DNA of 64,000 bases from Oscillospiraceae bacterium (lineage in GTDB: Bacteria; Bacillota; Clostridia; Oscillospirales; CAG-272), in contig SVSR01000002.1 in the NCBI GenBank assembly GCA_015064205.1, positions 1 to 64,000 on the forward strand. Reading direction: 5' to 3'. How positions within the stretch are numbered: position 1 is the first letter of the stretch; each line of letters opens with the position of its first letter. Below the pieces are notes generated by a model. The model saw only the letters and a list, made by a program, of their open reading frames with translations. It was not told the DNA's origin and searched no databases. Shown here piece by piece: positions 50,585-59,000 of this stretch. Both the position numbers and the translations under genes were made by a program.

Positions 50585-50590
50585 TAAAAT
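50585..50590 (+). promoter_or_regulatory. -10 element of the spoIIE promoter
   Basis: TAAAAT with no consensus -35 at 16-18 bp. Transcription would begin near 50597, 26 bases before the TTG start. Confidence 0.6.
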
Positions 50591-50622
50591 GTTTACAAAT
50601 CATAGCAAAGGATGTGTAAGCT

Positions 50623-53058
50623 TTGGCTGACAATAACAGGCAGTACAAATTAACTGATATCGGTTCGCTTATCGAAAAAAGAGCGAAAAAGAAAATAGAA
50701 GGCATAGGAAAGTCGCTTTCAGATATAAAAGAGAGCCTCCCCCGAGAGCTTCTTTTTAAAAAAATAATTGTTTTTCTTGCAAAAAAATGCTCTGTTTTGC
50801 TCATTGCCTATCTTTTTGGCGGGGCAAGTATTGTTTTCGACACTTATCCGTTCGGTATTGCACTTTTATGCGGTGCTGACGATAATATTTTACTTCTTTA
50901 CATAGGCTTATTGTTATCTGCGCTTGAACGCCGCAGTGAGGCAACTGCCCTCTTTCTTGTATATACCGCGTGCATCGTTATGCGATTTGCTTTTTCAAGA
51001 TGGATATCGCCTCCAAAAGAAAAACCGCAAAAAAACGAAAAAGGTGCATTATTACCCGACAAGCTGTTTTGTGAGCCCTTTTCTCTCAGATTTATAACAG
51101 TTCTGATTTGTTCGCTCTCACAGGGCCTTGCAAGGCTTATATCAGACGGATTTTTATATTACGATCTCTTTGGCTTGTTTGCTTGCGTTCTTGCCGCGCC
51201 CGCTCTGTTTTCGGCATTTTACTGCCTTACTCACGTAAGAAAGCGCACGGGGCATCTCGTTTTCCTCTCCGCGTGCGTATTCGTATTCAGCATAGTATAT
51301 TCTATAAGGCTATATTATATTCTGGGCTTCTCTGCAGGAGTTATCGCGGCATATCTTATAACCTTATACGTTGCAAAAAAATTCGGCGTTATGCAGGGGT
51401 GCGTGTTCGGCCTTTTTGCAGGGTTGGCGTGCGGGCTTTCAATGGGTCCTGCTTTTGCCCTGATAGGCTTTGTTTTCGGCACTCTTGTTACCTATTCGCT
51501 TTTTGCCGGCGTTTCGGCCGCCTTGCTTACGGGGCTTTTCTTCGGTGTTGCGTCAAACGGATTTCCCGCTTTTTCAACGCTCCTTCCTGAGCTTGCTCTC
51601 GCAAGCTCGATCTTTCTGCCGCTTTCATACTATAATCTCTTGCCGAAGGCGGAGATTTTTACCCCGGAAAGAATTACAATATCGAAAAAGCTTGAAGAAG
51701 CTATTATAAATGATGAAAAAATAAAGGACAGCGCGATAAGGCTTGAATCGGTTTCAGAATCGCTTGACTCACTTTCTCGCACGATCGCTGCGCTGTCGGA
51801 CAAGCTGAAAAGGCCTGACGTGCTTGATCTCAAGCGTCTCTGCGAAGACAGCTTTCAGAACCATTGCCAGAGATGCTCGCTTGCAGGCGTCTGCTATGGC
51901 AAGGACTGTGCAGGGACCTTTGACCTTATGGGTAAATTCACAAGCGCTCTGAGCACTAAAGGGCGCATAGACATGACTGACGTGCCCGAGCACGTGGCAA
52001 GCAAATGCTTCAACATACTAAAAATTGTAAGTGAAGCAAATATATCGTATTCGAAGCATCTTGAGAAATTGATACGCTCCGACAAAACGTCTGTTTTCGC
52101 AATAGATTACAAGGCTATGTCAAAGCTTATTCTTGACGCTTCAAAAATAAACGACGAGGAATATGAGCCAAATCCGGAACTTGCTTCAAAGATAGTTCAT
52201 GCGCTTAAGTATATGGATATTGATGCAGACGGTGTTTTCGCATACGGTAAACGAAATCTTAAAATATCTCTTACGGGAATGAACCTATCTCAGATAAAAT
52301 ACAGCGCGCCGCAGATACGCACCGCGCTTGAAAATATTTGTAATGCAAGGCTTACTCTTCCGACCTTTGAGCTTGATGAGGACAGGCTTTCAATGTCTGT
52401 GAGAAGCGAACGTATTTATAAGGTAAGCTTCGCTCATGCAAGCACAAAAATGGAAAGCAGCGATTATAACGGGGATACGCACAAGGCTTTTGAAAACAAA
52501 AACGACTGTTTCTACTATCTTATCTCCGACGGTATGGGAAGCGGCAGAGACGCAGCTATGACCTCAAGACTTTGCTCGATGTTTTTATCAAAGCTTTTAT
52601 CTGCAGGATGCGCTAAAAATATCGTTATAGAAATGCTTAACGGCTTTATAAGAAATAAAAGCGAGGAATGTTCTGCAAGCATTGACCTTGTTGAGCTTGA
52701 CCTTCTTAGTTCAAAGGGCTGCTTTGTTAAAAGTGGCGCAGCTCCTTCTTATATACTCAGGGATAAGAATTTATACAAGCTTCAGTCAAAAACTCTTCCC
52801 ATCGGTATACTCAAGGAAACCGATGCCGAACTTATTGATTTTGATATTCACGATAACGATATAATCATTATGTTCAGCGACGGTGTTGCCGCTTCTCTTG
52901 AAGACGGCATATGGCTGACAGGTATGCTATGTTTCGAGTTCGATGATGACATAAACAAAATGGCTGATAAGATTCTTGAGCGTGCGCTTGAATGCAACAG
53001 TAAAGCCGATGACATGACCGTGGCTATTATAAAAATTGAGAAAGAAAAAAGAGAGTAG
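50623..53058 (+). CDS. spoIIE: Stage II sporulation protein E
   Basis: The 811-residue membrane phosphatase dephosphorylates SpoIIAA-P to release sigma-F in the forespore and interacts with FtsZ at the polar septum. It has about ten membrane helices (about 48-330), a regulatory middle with coiled-coil character (about 340-580; Cys-rich CQRCSLAGVCYGKDC) and a PP2C domain (about 590-805). The PP2C domain shows ISDGMGSGRDAAMTS and MFSDGVAASL. The start codon is TTG with AAAGGA upstream. No spoIIA operon lies in this window. This gene shows that the lineage has sporulation capacity. Confidence 0.95.
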   Translation: MADNNRQYKLTDIGSLIEKRAKKKIEGIGKSLSDIKESLPRELLFKKIIVFLAKKCSVLLIAYLFGGASIVFDTYPFGIALLCGADDNILLLYIGLLLSALERRSEATALFLVYTACIVMRFAFSRWISPPKEKPQKNEKGALLPDKLFCEPFSLRFITVLICSLSQGLARLISDGFLYYDLFGLFACVLAAPALFSAFYCLTHVRKRTGHLVFLSACVFVFSIVYSIRLYYILGFSAGVIAAYLITLYVAKKFGVMQGCVFGLFAGLACGLSMGPAFALIGFVFGTLVTYSLFAGVSAALLTGLFFGVASNGFPAFSTLLPELALASSIFLPLSYYNLLPKAEIFTPERITISKKLEEAIINDEKIKDSAIRLESVSESLDSLSRTIAALSDKLKRPDVLDLKRLCEDSFQNHCQRCSLAGVCYGKDCAGTFDLMGKFTSALSTKGRIDMTDVPEHVASKCFNILKIVSEANISYSKHLEKLIRSDKTSVFAIDYKAMSKLILDASKINDEEYEPNPELASKIVHALKYMDIDADGVFAYGKRNLKISLTGMNLSQIKYSAPQIRTALENICNARLTLPTFELDEDRLSMSVRSERIYKVSFAHASTKMESSDYNGDTHKAFENKNDCFYYLISDGMGSGRDAAMTSRLCSMFLSKLLSAGCAKNIVIEMLNGFIRNKSEECSASIDLVELDLLSSKGCFVKSGAAPSYILRDKNLYKLQSKTLPIGILKETDAELIDFDIHDNDIIIMFSDGVAASLEDGIWLTGMLCFEFDDDINKMADKILERALECNSKADDMTVAIIKIEKEKRE

Positions 53059-53079
53059 ACAGGGCGGAGAGTATCACGC

Positions 53080-53290
53080 AGGCAAGGCGCTCAGCCTTCC
53101 GAGGCTCCCCTTTAAAAAGGGGAGCCTACTTTAACTTAACATGAACGCGCTGCCTCTGTTTGCCTCCACTTTTCCAAAGGGGAGGGGGACCGCGTAAGCG
53201 GTGGAAGGGTTACATTAACAAGTACTTTTGTCTGATTTAAACCCTTCAGTCACCTTCGGTGCCAGCTCGCCTTTAAAAAGGGGAGCCTAA
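53080..53290. repeat. Gene-free 338-bp gap with a dispersed-type inverted-repeat element
   Basis: The gap 53059-53396 contains a hairpin AGGCTCCCCTTT/AAAGGGGAGCCT (53102-53127). A second segment tccaaaggggagggggacc...ggtggaagggtt is roughly inverted against aacccttcagtcacc...ctttaaaaaggggagcct. The motifs are of the kind seen repeatedly between genes in gut Firmicutes genomes. No ORF or RNA gene is evident. Confidence 0.65.
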
Positions 53291-53358
53291 AATATAGTCG
53301 TTTTCCTTATGCTAAGGCTTTGACAAAAGAGCTTTGTTAACAAACACTTTCATAAAAA

Positions 53359-53386
53359 TAGAGGCACTCCAGACGGAGTGCCTCAT
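53359..53386 (-). terminator. Terminator of the hydrogenase operon
   Basis: On the minus strand GAGGCACTCC/GGAGTGCCTC stem with a 4-base loop, followed by TATTTTTATG. It lies 11 bases after the hydA stop. Confidence 0.9.
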
Positions 53387-53396
53387 TTTTTACAGA

Positions 53397-55133
53397 TTAA
53401 AGACCGCGCTTAACGTATGTTGTATGGAGAATTTCGTGAGCCTTGTGGCTGTTGGGCTCGCCGAAGAATTCGTCATACAGCTTCTTAACTGCGCTGTTCT
53501 CGTGAGACTTTCTGAGGTCCATGTTCTTATCAGCTGTGTAAAGAACGGAAGCTCTGAGCTCTCTGAGATTTTTTGTGCTTCTTACAGTTGCATCCTGAAC
53601 AGGCTGACCACCGCCGTTTACGCATCCGCCGGGGCATGCCATGATCTCTATGAAGTCAACTTCAACTTCACCGCTCTTAACCTTGTTAAGAAGCTCCTTA
53701 GCGTTCTTTGTTCCGCTCGCTACTGCAACGCGCACCGTCATATCACCAAGGTTGTAAGATGCCATCTTGATGCCCTCTATACCGCGAACATCGTCAAATT
53801 CGAGCTTTTCAAGCTTCTTGCCGAGAATAACCTCTGCTGCTGTACGAAGTGCCGCTTCCATAACACCGCCCGTTGCGCCGAAGATAACGCCGGCACCTGA
53901 ACCGATGTCGAAAGGATTATCAAACTTTTCGTCTTCAAGTCCTCTGAAGTTGATGCCTGCACGCTTGATAAGTCTTGCAAGCTCACGTGTTGTGATTGCT
54001 ATATCAACGTCCGAAACGCCTGCAGCATTCTGATCGTCACGTGTTACCTCGAACTTCTTAGCTGTACAGGGAATTGCAGATACGAATACGATATCTTTGG
54101 GATCAAGACCCATCTTCTGTGCGTAATATGTCTTATAGAGCGCACCGAACATCTGCTGAGGGCTCTTGCAGCTTGAAAGATTTTCTGTAAATTCAGGAAA
54201 GTAGTGTTCGCAATACTTGATCCATCCGGGTGAGCAGGATGTGATAAGCGGAAGCGCTCCGCCGTTCTTTACTCTACCTAGAAACTCTGTTGCTTCTTCC
54301 ATGATCGTAAGGTCAGCTGTGAGGTTCATATCGTATACACCGTCAAAGCCGAGGCGCTTCATTGCAGCAACCATCTTGCCTTCTACGTCGGTACCCGGCT
54401 CGTAATCAAAGCATTCGCCGATTGTTGCACGAACCGAGGGAGCCGCGCAGATAGCAACGTGCTTTGTGGGATCTGCGATAGCGTCGAGTACCTTCTGTGT
54501 GTCGTCCTTTTCATAAAGAGCTCCAACAGGGCAGGCTACTACGCACTGTCCGCATCCGATACAGCTTGTTTCTGCAAGCTTTCTTTCAAATGCGTGTCCG
54601 ATGCATGAATCAAAACCTCTGTTTGTTGCTCCGATAACGCCGATAGCCTGTACGTTCTTACAAGCGCCTACGCAACGGCGGCAAAGGATACATTTATTAT
54701 TATCGCGAACGATAAAGGGTGTGCTTGTATCAAGCGCATAACGCTCGCTTGCACCTCTGAAGTGTGTTTCGTCGCATCCGTATTCCTGAGAAAGCTTCTG
54801 AAGCTCGCATGTTGTGCTGCGGATACATGAAAGGCACTTCTTTTCGTGGTTGGAAAGAACAAGCTCGAGGTTCGTCTTTCTTGCCGCAAGCACCTTAGGT
54901 GTGTTTGTGAACACCTCCATACCTTCGTTAACAGGGTAAACGCAGGCTGTTACAAGTCCGCGGGCGCCTGTTACCTCAACAAGGCAGAGACGGCATGCGC
55001 CGATTTCGTTTACGTCCTTGAGATAGCAGAGTGTAGGAATATCGATTCCTGCATATCTTGCAGCTTCAAGAACAGTTGAATTCTTCGGCACAGAATATTC
55101 TCTGCCGTTAATCTTTATATTTACTGTTTCCAT
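53397..55133 (-). CDS. hydA: [FeFe] hydrogenase catalytic subunit HydA, NADH/ferredoxin type (group A)
   Basis: The 578-residue H2-forming subunit has an N-terminal [2Fe-2S] domain, a His/Cys [4Fe-4S] motif (HEKKCLSCIRSTTC), two ferredoxin [4Fe-4S] motifs (CILCRRCVGAC, CIGCGQCVVACPVGAL) and the H-cluster domain. The H-cluster domain shows L1 TSCSPGW, L2 SAIPCTAKKFE and L3 MACPGGCVNGGGQP. The L1 is TSCSP instead of TSCCP. With HydB and HydC it matches electron-bifurcating hydrogenases that use NADH and reduced ferredoxin together. Last gene of the operon. Confidence 0.95.
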   Translation of the reverse strand: METVNIKINGREYSVPKNSTVLEAARYAGIDIPTLCYLKDVNEIGACRLCLVEVTGARGLVTACVYPVNEGMEVFTNTPKVLAARKTNLELVLSNHEKKCLSCIRSTTCELQKLSQEYGCDETHFRGASERYALDTSTPFIVRDNNKCILCRRCVGACKNVQAIGVIGATNRGFDSCIGHAFERKLAETSCIGCGQCVVACPVGALYEKDDTQKVLDAIADPTKHVAICAAPSVRATIGECFDYEPGTDVEGKMVAAMKRLGFDGVYDMNLTADLTIMEEATEFLGRVKNGGALPLITSCSPGWIKYCEHYFPEFTENLSSCKSPQQMFGALYKTYYAQKMGLDPKDIVFVSAIPCTAKKFEVTRDDQNAAGVSDVDIAITTRELARLIKRAGINFRGLEDEKFDNPFDIGSGAGVIFGATGGVMEAALRTAAEVILGKKLEKLEFDDVRGIEGIKMASYNLGDMTVRVAVASGTKNAKELLNKVKSGEVEVDFIEIMACPGGCVNGGGQPVQDATVRSTKNLRELRASVLYTADKNMDLRKSHENSAVKKLYDEFFGEPNSHKAHEILHTTYVKRGL

Positions 55134-55150
55134 GTTGACAAGCTCCTTTC

Positions 55151-56947
55151 TTATTCCTTAATGATTGCGCCGAACTTACATTTTTCCATACAAGCTCCGC
55201 ACTTGATACACTTGGATGTATCTATAACGTGAGGCTGCTTTACGCTACCTGAGATAGCGCCAACGGGACATACGCGTGCGCACGCTGTACAACCCTTACA
55301 CTTATCCTCAACGATCTTATAGCTGAGAAGCTTCTTACATACGCCTGCAGGACACTTCTTATCCTTAACGTGTGCAATATACTCGTCACGGAAGTAACGG
55401 AGTGTTGAGAGAACAGGGTTCGGAGCTGTCTGACCAAGACCGCAGAGAGATGCGCTCTTGATGTATTCGCTGAGTTCTTCAAGACGGTCAATATCTTCCA
55501 TTGTACCGTTACCTGAAGTGATCTTTTCAAGTATTTCAAGAAGTCTCTTTGTACCAACACGGCAGGGTGTGCACTTACCGCAGGATTCGTCAACCGTGAA
55601 TTCAAGGAAGAACTTTGCAAGGTCAACCATACATGTGTCTTCGTCCATTACGATAAGTCCGCCCGAACCCATCATGGAGCCGATTGCGATAAGGTTATCG
55701 TAGTCGATAGGAGTATCGATAAGAGAAGCAGGGATACATCCGCCGGAAGGACCGCCCGTCTGTGCTGCCTTGAACTTCTTGCCGTTAGGTACGCCGCCGC
55801 CGATGTCTTCAACAACCTCGCGAAGTGTTGTACCCATAGGAATTTCAACAAGACCTGTGTTGTGGATCTTACCGCCGAGCGCAAATACCTTTGTACCCTT
55901 GGACTTTTCTGTTCCCATGGAAGCAAGCCATTCGGGTCCGTTAAGTATGATCTGAGCGATATTAGCGTATGTTTCAACGTTATTGATAATGGTGGGCTTG
56001 CCGAAAAGTCCCTTTACTGCCGGGAACGGAGGACGGGGACGCGGCTCACCGCGGTTACCTTCGATAGATGTGAGAAGCGCTGTTTCTTCGCCGCATACGA
56101 AAGCACCTGCACCGAGTCTGATCTCGATATCAAAATCAAAACCTGTATCAAAAATATTCTTGCCGAGAAGTCCGTATTCACGCGCCTGGTTAATAGCAAC
56201 CTCAAGACGGTTTACCGCGATAGGATACTCAGCTCTTATGTATATGTAACCCTGGTGTGCACCGATTGCATAACCTGCGATTGCCATTGCTTCGAGAACC
56301 GCGTGCGGGTCACCTTCAAGGATAGAACGGTCCATGAACGCTCCGGGGTCGCCCTCGTCCGCGTTACATACAACGTACTTTGTATCGTTAACCTGGTCAG
56401 CTGCGAACTGCCACTTTCTGCCTGTGGGGAATCCGCCGCCTCCGCGTCCGCGAAGTCCGCTGGCAAGAATAGTATCGATAACGTCCTGAGGCTTCATTTC
56501 GGTAAGAACCTTACCAAGTGCTTCGTATCCGCCTGTTCCGATGTATTCGTCAATGTTTTCAGGGTCGATAACACCGCAGTTTCTGAGAGCAACTCTCTTC
56601 TGCTTCTTATAGAATCTTGTGTCTGCAAGAGCAACTGTTTCGCCTTCTGCAAGCTCGTGGTCAGTTTCGTTATAAACGAGTCTTTCAACGAGTCTTCCCT
56701 TAAGAAGATGCTCTTCAACGATTTCGGGAATATCTTCAGCAGTTACTCTGCTGTAGAATGTGCCCTCGGGATAAATTATCATTACAGGGCCGAGTGCGCA
56801 AAGTCCGAAGCATCCTGTCTTAACGATCTTTATTTCATCGGTAAGACCCTTTGCCGCGAGCTCTTTCTCAAGTGCGTCGCTTACAGCTATACTTCCTGAC
56901 GAAGTACATCCTGTTCCGGCACAAATAAGTACATGAGAACGTATCAT
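55151..56947 (-). CDS. hydB: HydB: NuoF-like NADH-binding subunit of the bifurcating hydrogenase
   Basis: The 598-residue protein has a thioredoxin-like [2Fe-2S] N-terminus (CAGTGCTSSGS, GCFGLCALGPV). The NuoF FMN/NADH domain shows SGLRGRGGGGFPTGRKW, NADEGDPGAFMDRSILEGDPH and RLGAGAFVCGEETALL. Next come a SLBB-type domain, the NuoF [4Fe-4S] ligands ESCGKCTPCRVGTKRLLE and C-terminal 2x[4Fe-4S] ferredoxin motifs (CKGCTACARVCPVGAI, CIKCGACMEKCKFGAI). This is the subunit where flavin-based bifurcation occurs in HydABC enzymes. GGAGGATTAAGAA precedes the ATG; 17 bases separate it from hydA. Confidence 0.95.
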   Translation of the reverse strand: MIRSHVLICAGTGCTSSGSIAVSDALEKELAAKGLTDEIKIVKTGCFGLCALGPVMIIYPEGTFYSRVTAEDIPEIVEEHLLKGRLVERLVYNETDHELAEGETVALADTRFYKKQKRVALRNCGVIDPENIDEYIGTGGYEALGKVLTEMKPQDVIDTILASGLRGRGGGGFPTGRKWQFAADQVNDTKYVVCNADEGDPGAFMDRSILEGDPHAVLEAMAIAGYAIGAHQGYIYIRAEYPIAVNRLEVAINQAREYGLLGKNIFDTGFDFDIEIRLGAGAFVCGEETALLTSIEGNRGEPRPRPPFPAVKGLFGKPTIINNVETYANIAQIILNGPEWLASMGTEKSKGTKVFALGGKIHNTGLVEIPMGTTLREVVEDIGGGVPNGKKFKAAQTGGPSGGCIPASLIDTPIDYDNLIAIGSMMGSGGLIVMDEDTCMVDLAKFFLEFTVDESCGKCTPCRVGTKRLLEILEKITSGNGTMEDIDRLEELSEYIKSASLCGLGQTAPNPVLSTLRYFRDEYIAHVKDKKCPAGVCKKLLSYKIVEDKCKGCTACARVCPVGAISGSVKQPHVIDTSKCIKCGACMEKCKFGAIIKE

Positions 56948-56969
56948 TTCTTAATCCTCCGTTTTGCTA

Positions 56970-57335
56970 TTAGTTTTCTTTAAGAGCGTATTCGCTGACA
57001 ACTTTGCCGCCCTTGATGTGCTGTTCTATTATCTTTGCAACCTTTTCAGGTGTCATATGAACGTATGTCACCTTGTCTTCGCCTGCCTTGTATACCTCAA
57101 CAACAGGCTCGCTCTGACAGATGCCGATGCATCCTGTCTGCGATACGGTTACTGTGTCTGTAAGACCTTCTTTGCTGACCTGTTCAACAAAAGCGTTAAG
57201 AACGGGACGTGCACCTGCGGCAATTCCGCAGGTTGCCATTCCGACAACTATACGGATATCATTACTTCCTTCGCGCATCGATACCTTGTCCTTCATCTTT
57301 TCTCTGATGGCAGCAAGTTCTGCTAAACTTTTCAT
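56970..57335 (-). CDS. Thioredoxin-like [2Fe-2S] ferredoxin
   Basis: The 121-residue protein matches the (2Fe-2S) ferredoxin domain with four cysteines (VGMATCGIAAGA, QTGCIGICQSEP; CxxxxxA type ligand spacing with the first pair reduced to one visible Cys plus the GC pair). It has high similarity in layout to the N-terminus of HydB. It may pass electrons to HydB. The track start 57377 overlaps the upstream ATPase gene; ATG 57335 with AGAGAGG upstream removes the overlap. Confidence 0.85.
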   Translation of the reverse strand: MKSLAELAAIREKMKDKVSMREGSNDIRIVVGMATCGIAAGARPVLNAFVEQVSKEGLTDTVTVSQTGCIGICQSEPVVEVYKAGEDKVTYVHMTPEKVAKIIEQHIKGGKVVSEYALKEN

Positions 57336-57351
57336 CTTTGTTTCCTCTCTT

Positions 57352-57906
57352 TCATTTATGTGTATTATATTGTTCACTTAAATATTGCCGTATCCACTCA
57401 AGAACCTCAGGTTCTGAAAGGCTTATTTCTTCTCCAAGCACCTCTCTCAGTTCTTTCGTATCAAGGCTCACGTCAATTTCAGGCGTCTTGTGCGTATAAA
57501 CTATATCTATCCTTCCTGCCCCGTGTATCAGCGTACAGATTGATGATATTATATCACCAAGCGGTATAAAATCGATGTGATTTTTATAAAACGTAGCACT
57601 CGTAACGGTTCCGTGGTCATCGGGATATTCTTTTTCGCTTTTTGACTCTATCGAAAAGTTGCCTCCCGTCATCTCGGCTTCCATTTTTAAAAAGGGAATT
57701 CCAAGCCCGACCTTTCTCGTTTTTCTCGTTGTACAAAACGGGTCGGTTACGCTTTCTACCATTTCCTTACTCATTCCGCATCCGTTATCCCTGATGCTGA
57801 GAGTAAGCGTTTCATCGCTCTCAAGAATATCTATGTTTATAAGCGTTGAGCGGGCTGTTATGGAATTTTCTGCGATATCAAGTACGTTTAGAGATAATTC
57901 CTTCAT
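57352..57906 (-). CDS. GHKL (HATPase_c) ATP-binding protein, second copy
   Basis: The 184-residue protein has the kinase-type ATP-binding fold: N box LDIAENSI (residues 9-16), G1 DNGCGMS, F box DPFCTTRKT, G2 VGLGIPFLKMEAEMTGG. It lacks a His-phosphoacceptor domain, so it is like an anti-sigma-type or stand-alone GHKL protein. Its ATG overlaps the stop of the PHP gene (ATGA). The role is unknown, but its position in the hydrogenase operon and the presence of another GHKL protein suggest signalling. Confidence 0.85.
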   Translation of the reverse strand: MKELSLNVLDIAENSITARSTLINIDILESDETLTLSIRDNGCGMSKEMVESVTDPFCTTRKTRKVGLGIPFLKMEAEMTGGNFSIESKSEKEYPDDHGTVTSATFYKNHIDFIPLGDIISSICTLIHGAGRIDIVYTHKTPEIDVSLDTKELREVLGEEISLSEPEVLEWIRQYLSEQYNTHK

Positions 57907-58646
57907 TAGCCTTTCCCGCCTCTCAGATATTCAAACAGCTGATGTCTTACATAAGCGCTGCTATACGGCTCATCATCAAGCTCTATATAATTTTCTGCTT
58001 CGTTTATATCCCATAAATAGTGGGCATCTGAGTTTACAACACGCTTTTTCCCTGCAAGCGACGGTATCTTTTTTATAAGCTCATCTTCCATTGCGCTGTC
58101 TTTATATTCAACGCAAACAAAGTCGGGCTTATCGGGAAGAGTTCCCAGCGTTTCGACTATTCCGTTTGCACTGCGGTCGATATGCGCAGGATAAACAAGC
58201 GCTTTATACTCAAGTGCAAGTTCATACGCCGATTCAAGCGAAAGCGTGGTTGCTATCGGAAGAAAGTTTTCTTCTTCCCCAAGAACCTCGTCTTTTTCAT
58301 CAAGATACAACTGCCGCCCGAAAATATCAACTCGGTTAGGAAAGGGGGTCCGATACTCTTTCATCTTCTCGCTGAATGCAAGCGCGTCTTCTAAAAACTC
58401 AAACAGACAAACTATATGTATGTCTTCGCTTGTTGTAAGCTCCATTCCTGCAATTCCGATAAGGCCGTTGGTCGAGGCCGCTTTCATAAAGCTTTCACAG
58501 TTGCCGCAGGTGTTATGGTCTGTTAGTGCAACTATCTGAAGCCCTTTAAGCGCCGCCATACCGCATATGTTTGCGGGTGTCATATCGTCGTCGCCGCACG
58601 GCGACAGGCAGGAATGAATATGCAGGTCATAATAATATTTGTTCAT
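57906..58646 (-). CDS. PHP-domain phosphoesterase
   Basis: The 246-residue protein shows the metal-binding motifs of PHP phosphoesterases: DLHIHSCLSPCGDDDMTP (about 7-24), VALTDHNTCGN, GMELTT, AHIDRS and NSDAH. It likely hydrolyses a phosphoester (nucleotide or small molecule). In other Clostridia it accompanies DRTGG and hydrogenase genes, as here. Its ATG lies one base from the DRTGG stop, and its end overlaps the ATPase gene. Confidence 0.88.
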   Translation of the reverse strand: MNKYYYDLHIHSCLSPCGDDDMTPANICGMAALKGLQIVALTDHNTCGNCESFMKAASTNGLIGIAGMELTTSEDIHIVCLFEFLEDALAFSEKMKEYRTPFPNRVDIFGRQLYLDEKDEVLGEEENFLPIATTLSLESAYELALEYKALVYPAHIDRSANGIVETLGTLPDKPDFVCVEYKDSAMEDELIKKIPSLAGKKRVVNSDAHYLWDINEAENYIELDDEPYSSAYVRHQLFEYLRGGKG

Positions 58647-58647
58647 T

Positions 58648-58980
58648 TCAGATCATACCTGAAAGCTTTACGCAAAGCTCATAAGCTGAAAGCGGTGAGG
58701 AGAATACGTTTATCTCCTTTGACTTTGCGGCTTCAATAAATCCGCCGTCATACTCCGCTTCTTCTGCAAGTATAACGCACGACAGATCAAGAAGCGACGC
58801 TACTGCAAGCACGTTTATGTTGGACATTATAGTAACAAGCGCCTGCGAGCTTTTCGCATGCCCCATTACCCAGCTAAGAAGATCTCCCGCATATACACCG
58901 TCGATCTCTCTTTCGCCGTTTGCAATATTCAGCACCTTCAGTCCAAGCGCTTCACACACAGCATTTACCGTCATTTTCAC
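58648..58980 (-). CDS. DRTGG-domain protein, second copy
   Basis: The 110-residue protein consists of one DRTGG domain (GDLLSWVMGHAKSSQALVTIMSNINVLAVASLLDLSCVILAE), a small ligand-binding fold also found beside CBS and phosphotransacetylase domains. It starts with GTG (58980; AAGGA upstream) or ATG 58974. It is located between the HydS-like and PHP genes. A nucleotide-sensing role is plausible but unproven. Confidence 0.8.
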   Translation of the reverse strand: MKMTVNAVCEALGLKVLNIANGEREIDGVYAGDLLSWVMGHAKSSQALVTIMSNINVLAVASLLDLSCVILAEEAEYDGGFIEAAKSKEINVFSSPLSAYELCVKLSGMI

Positions 58981-59000
58981 TGCTTCCTTTCACTGCCATT

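Noticed and set aside
53334-53900. 188-aa plus-strand ORF opposite hydA
   Set aside because: Runs through the operon terminator and is antisense to the HydA L3 region.
55862-56899. 345-aa plus-strand ORF opposite hydB
   Set aside because: Antisense shadow of a conserved gene with Cys-rich nonsense composition.
57336-57377. Longer start of the thioredoxin-like ferredoxin gene
   Set aside because: It would overlap the upstream ATPase gene by 26 bases; ATG 57335 has AGAGAGG.
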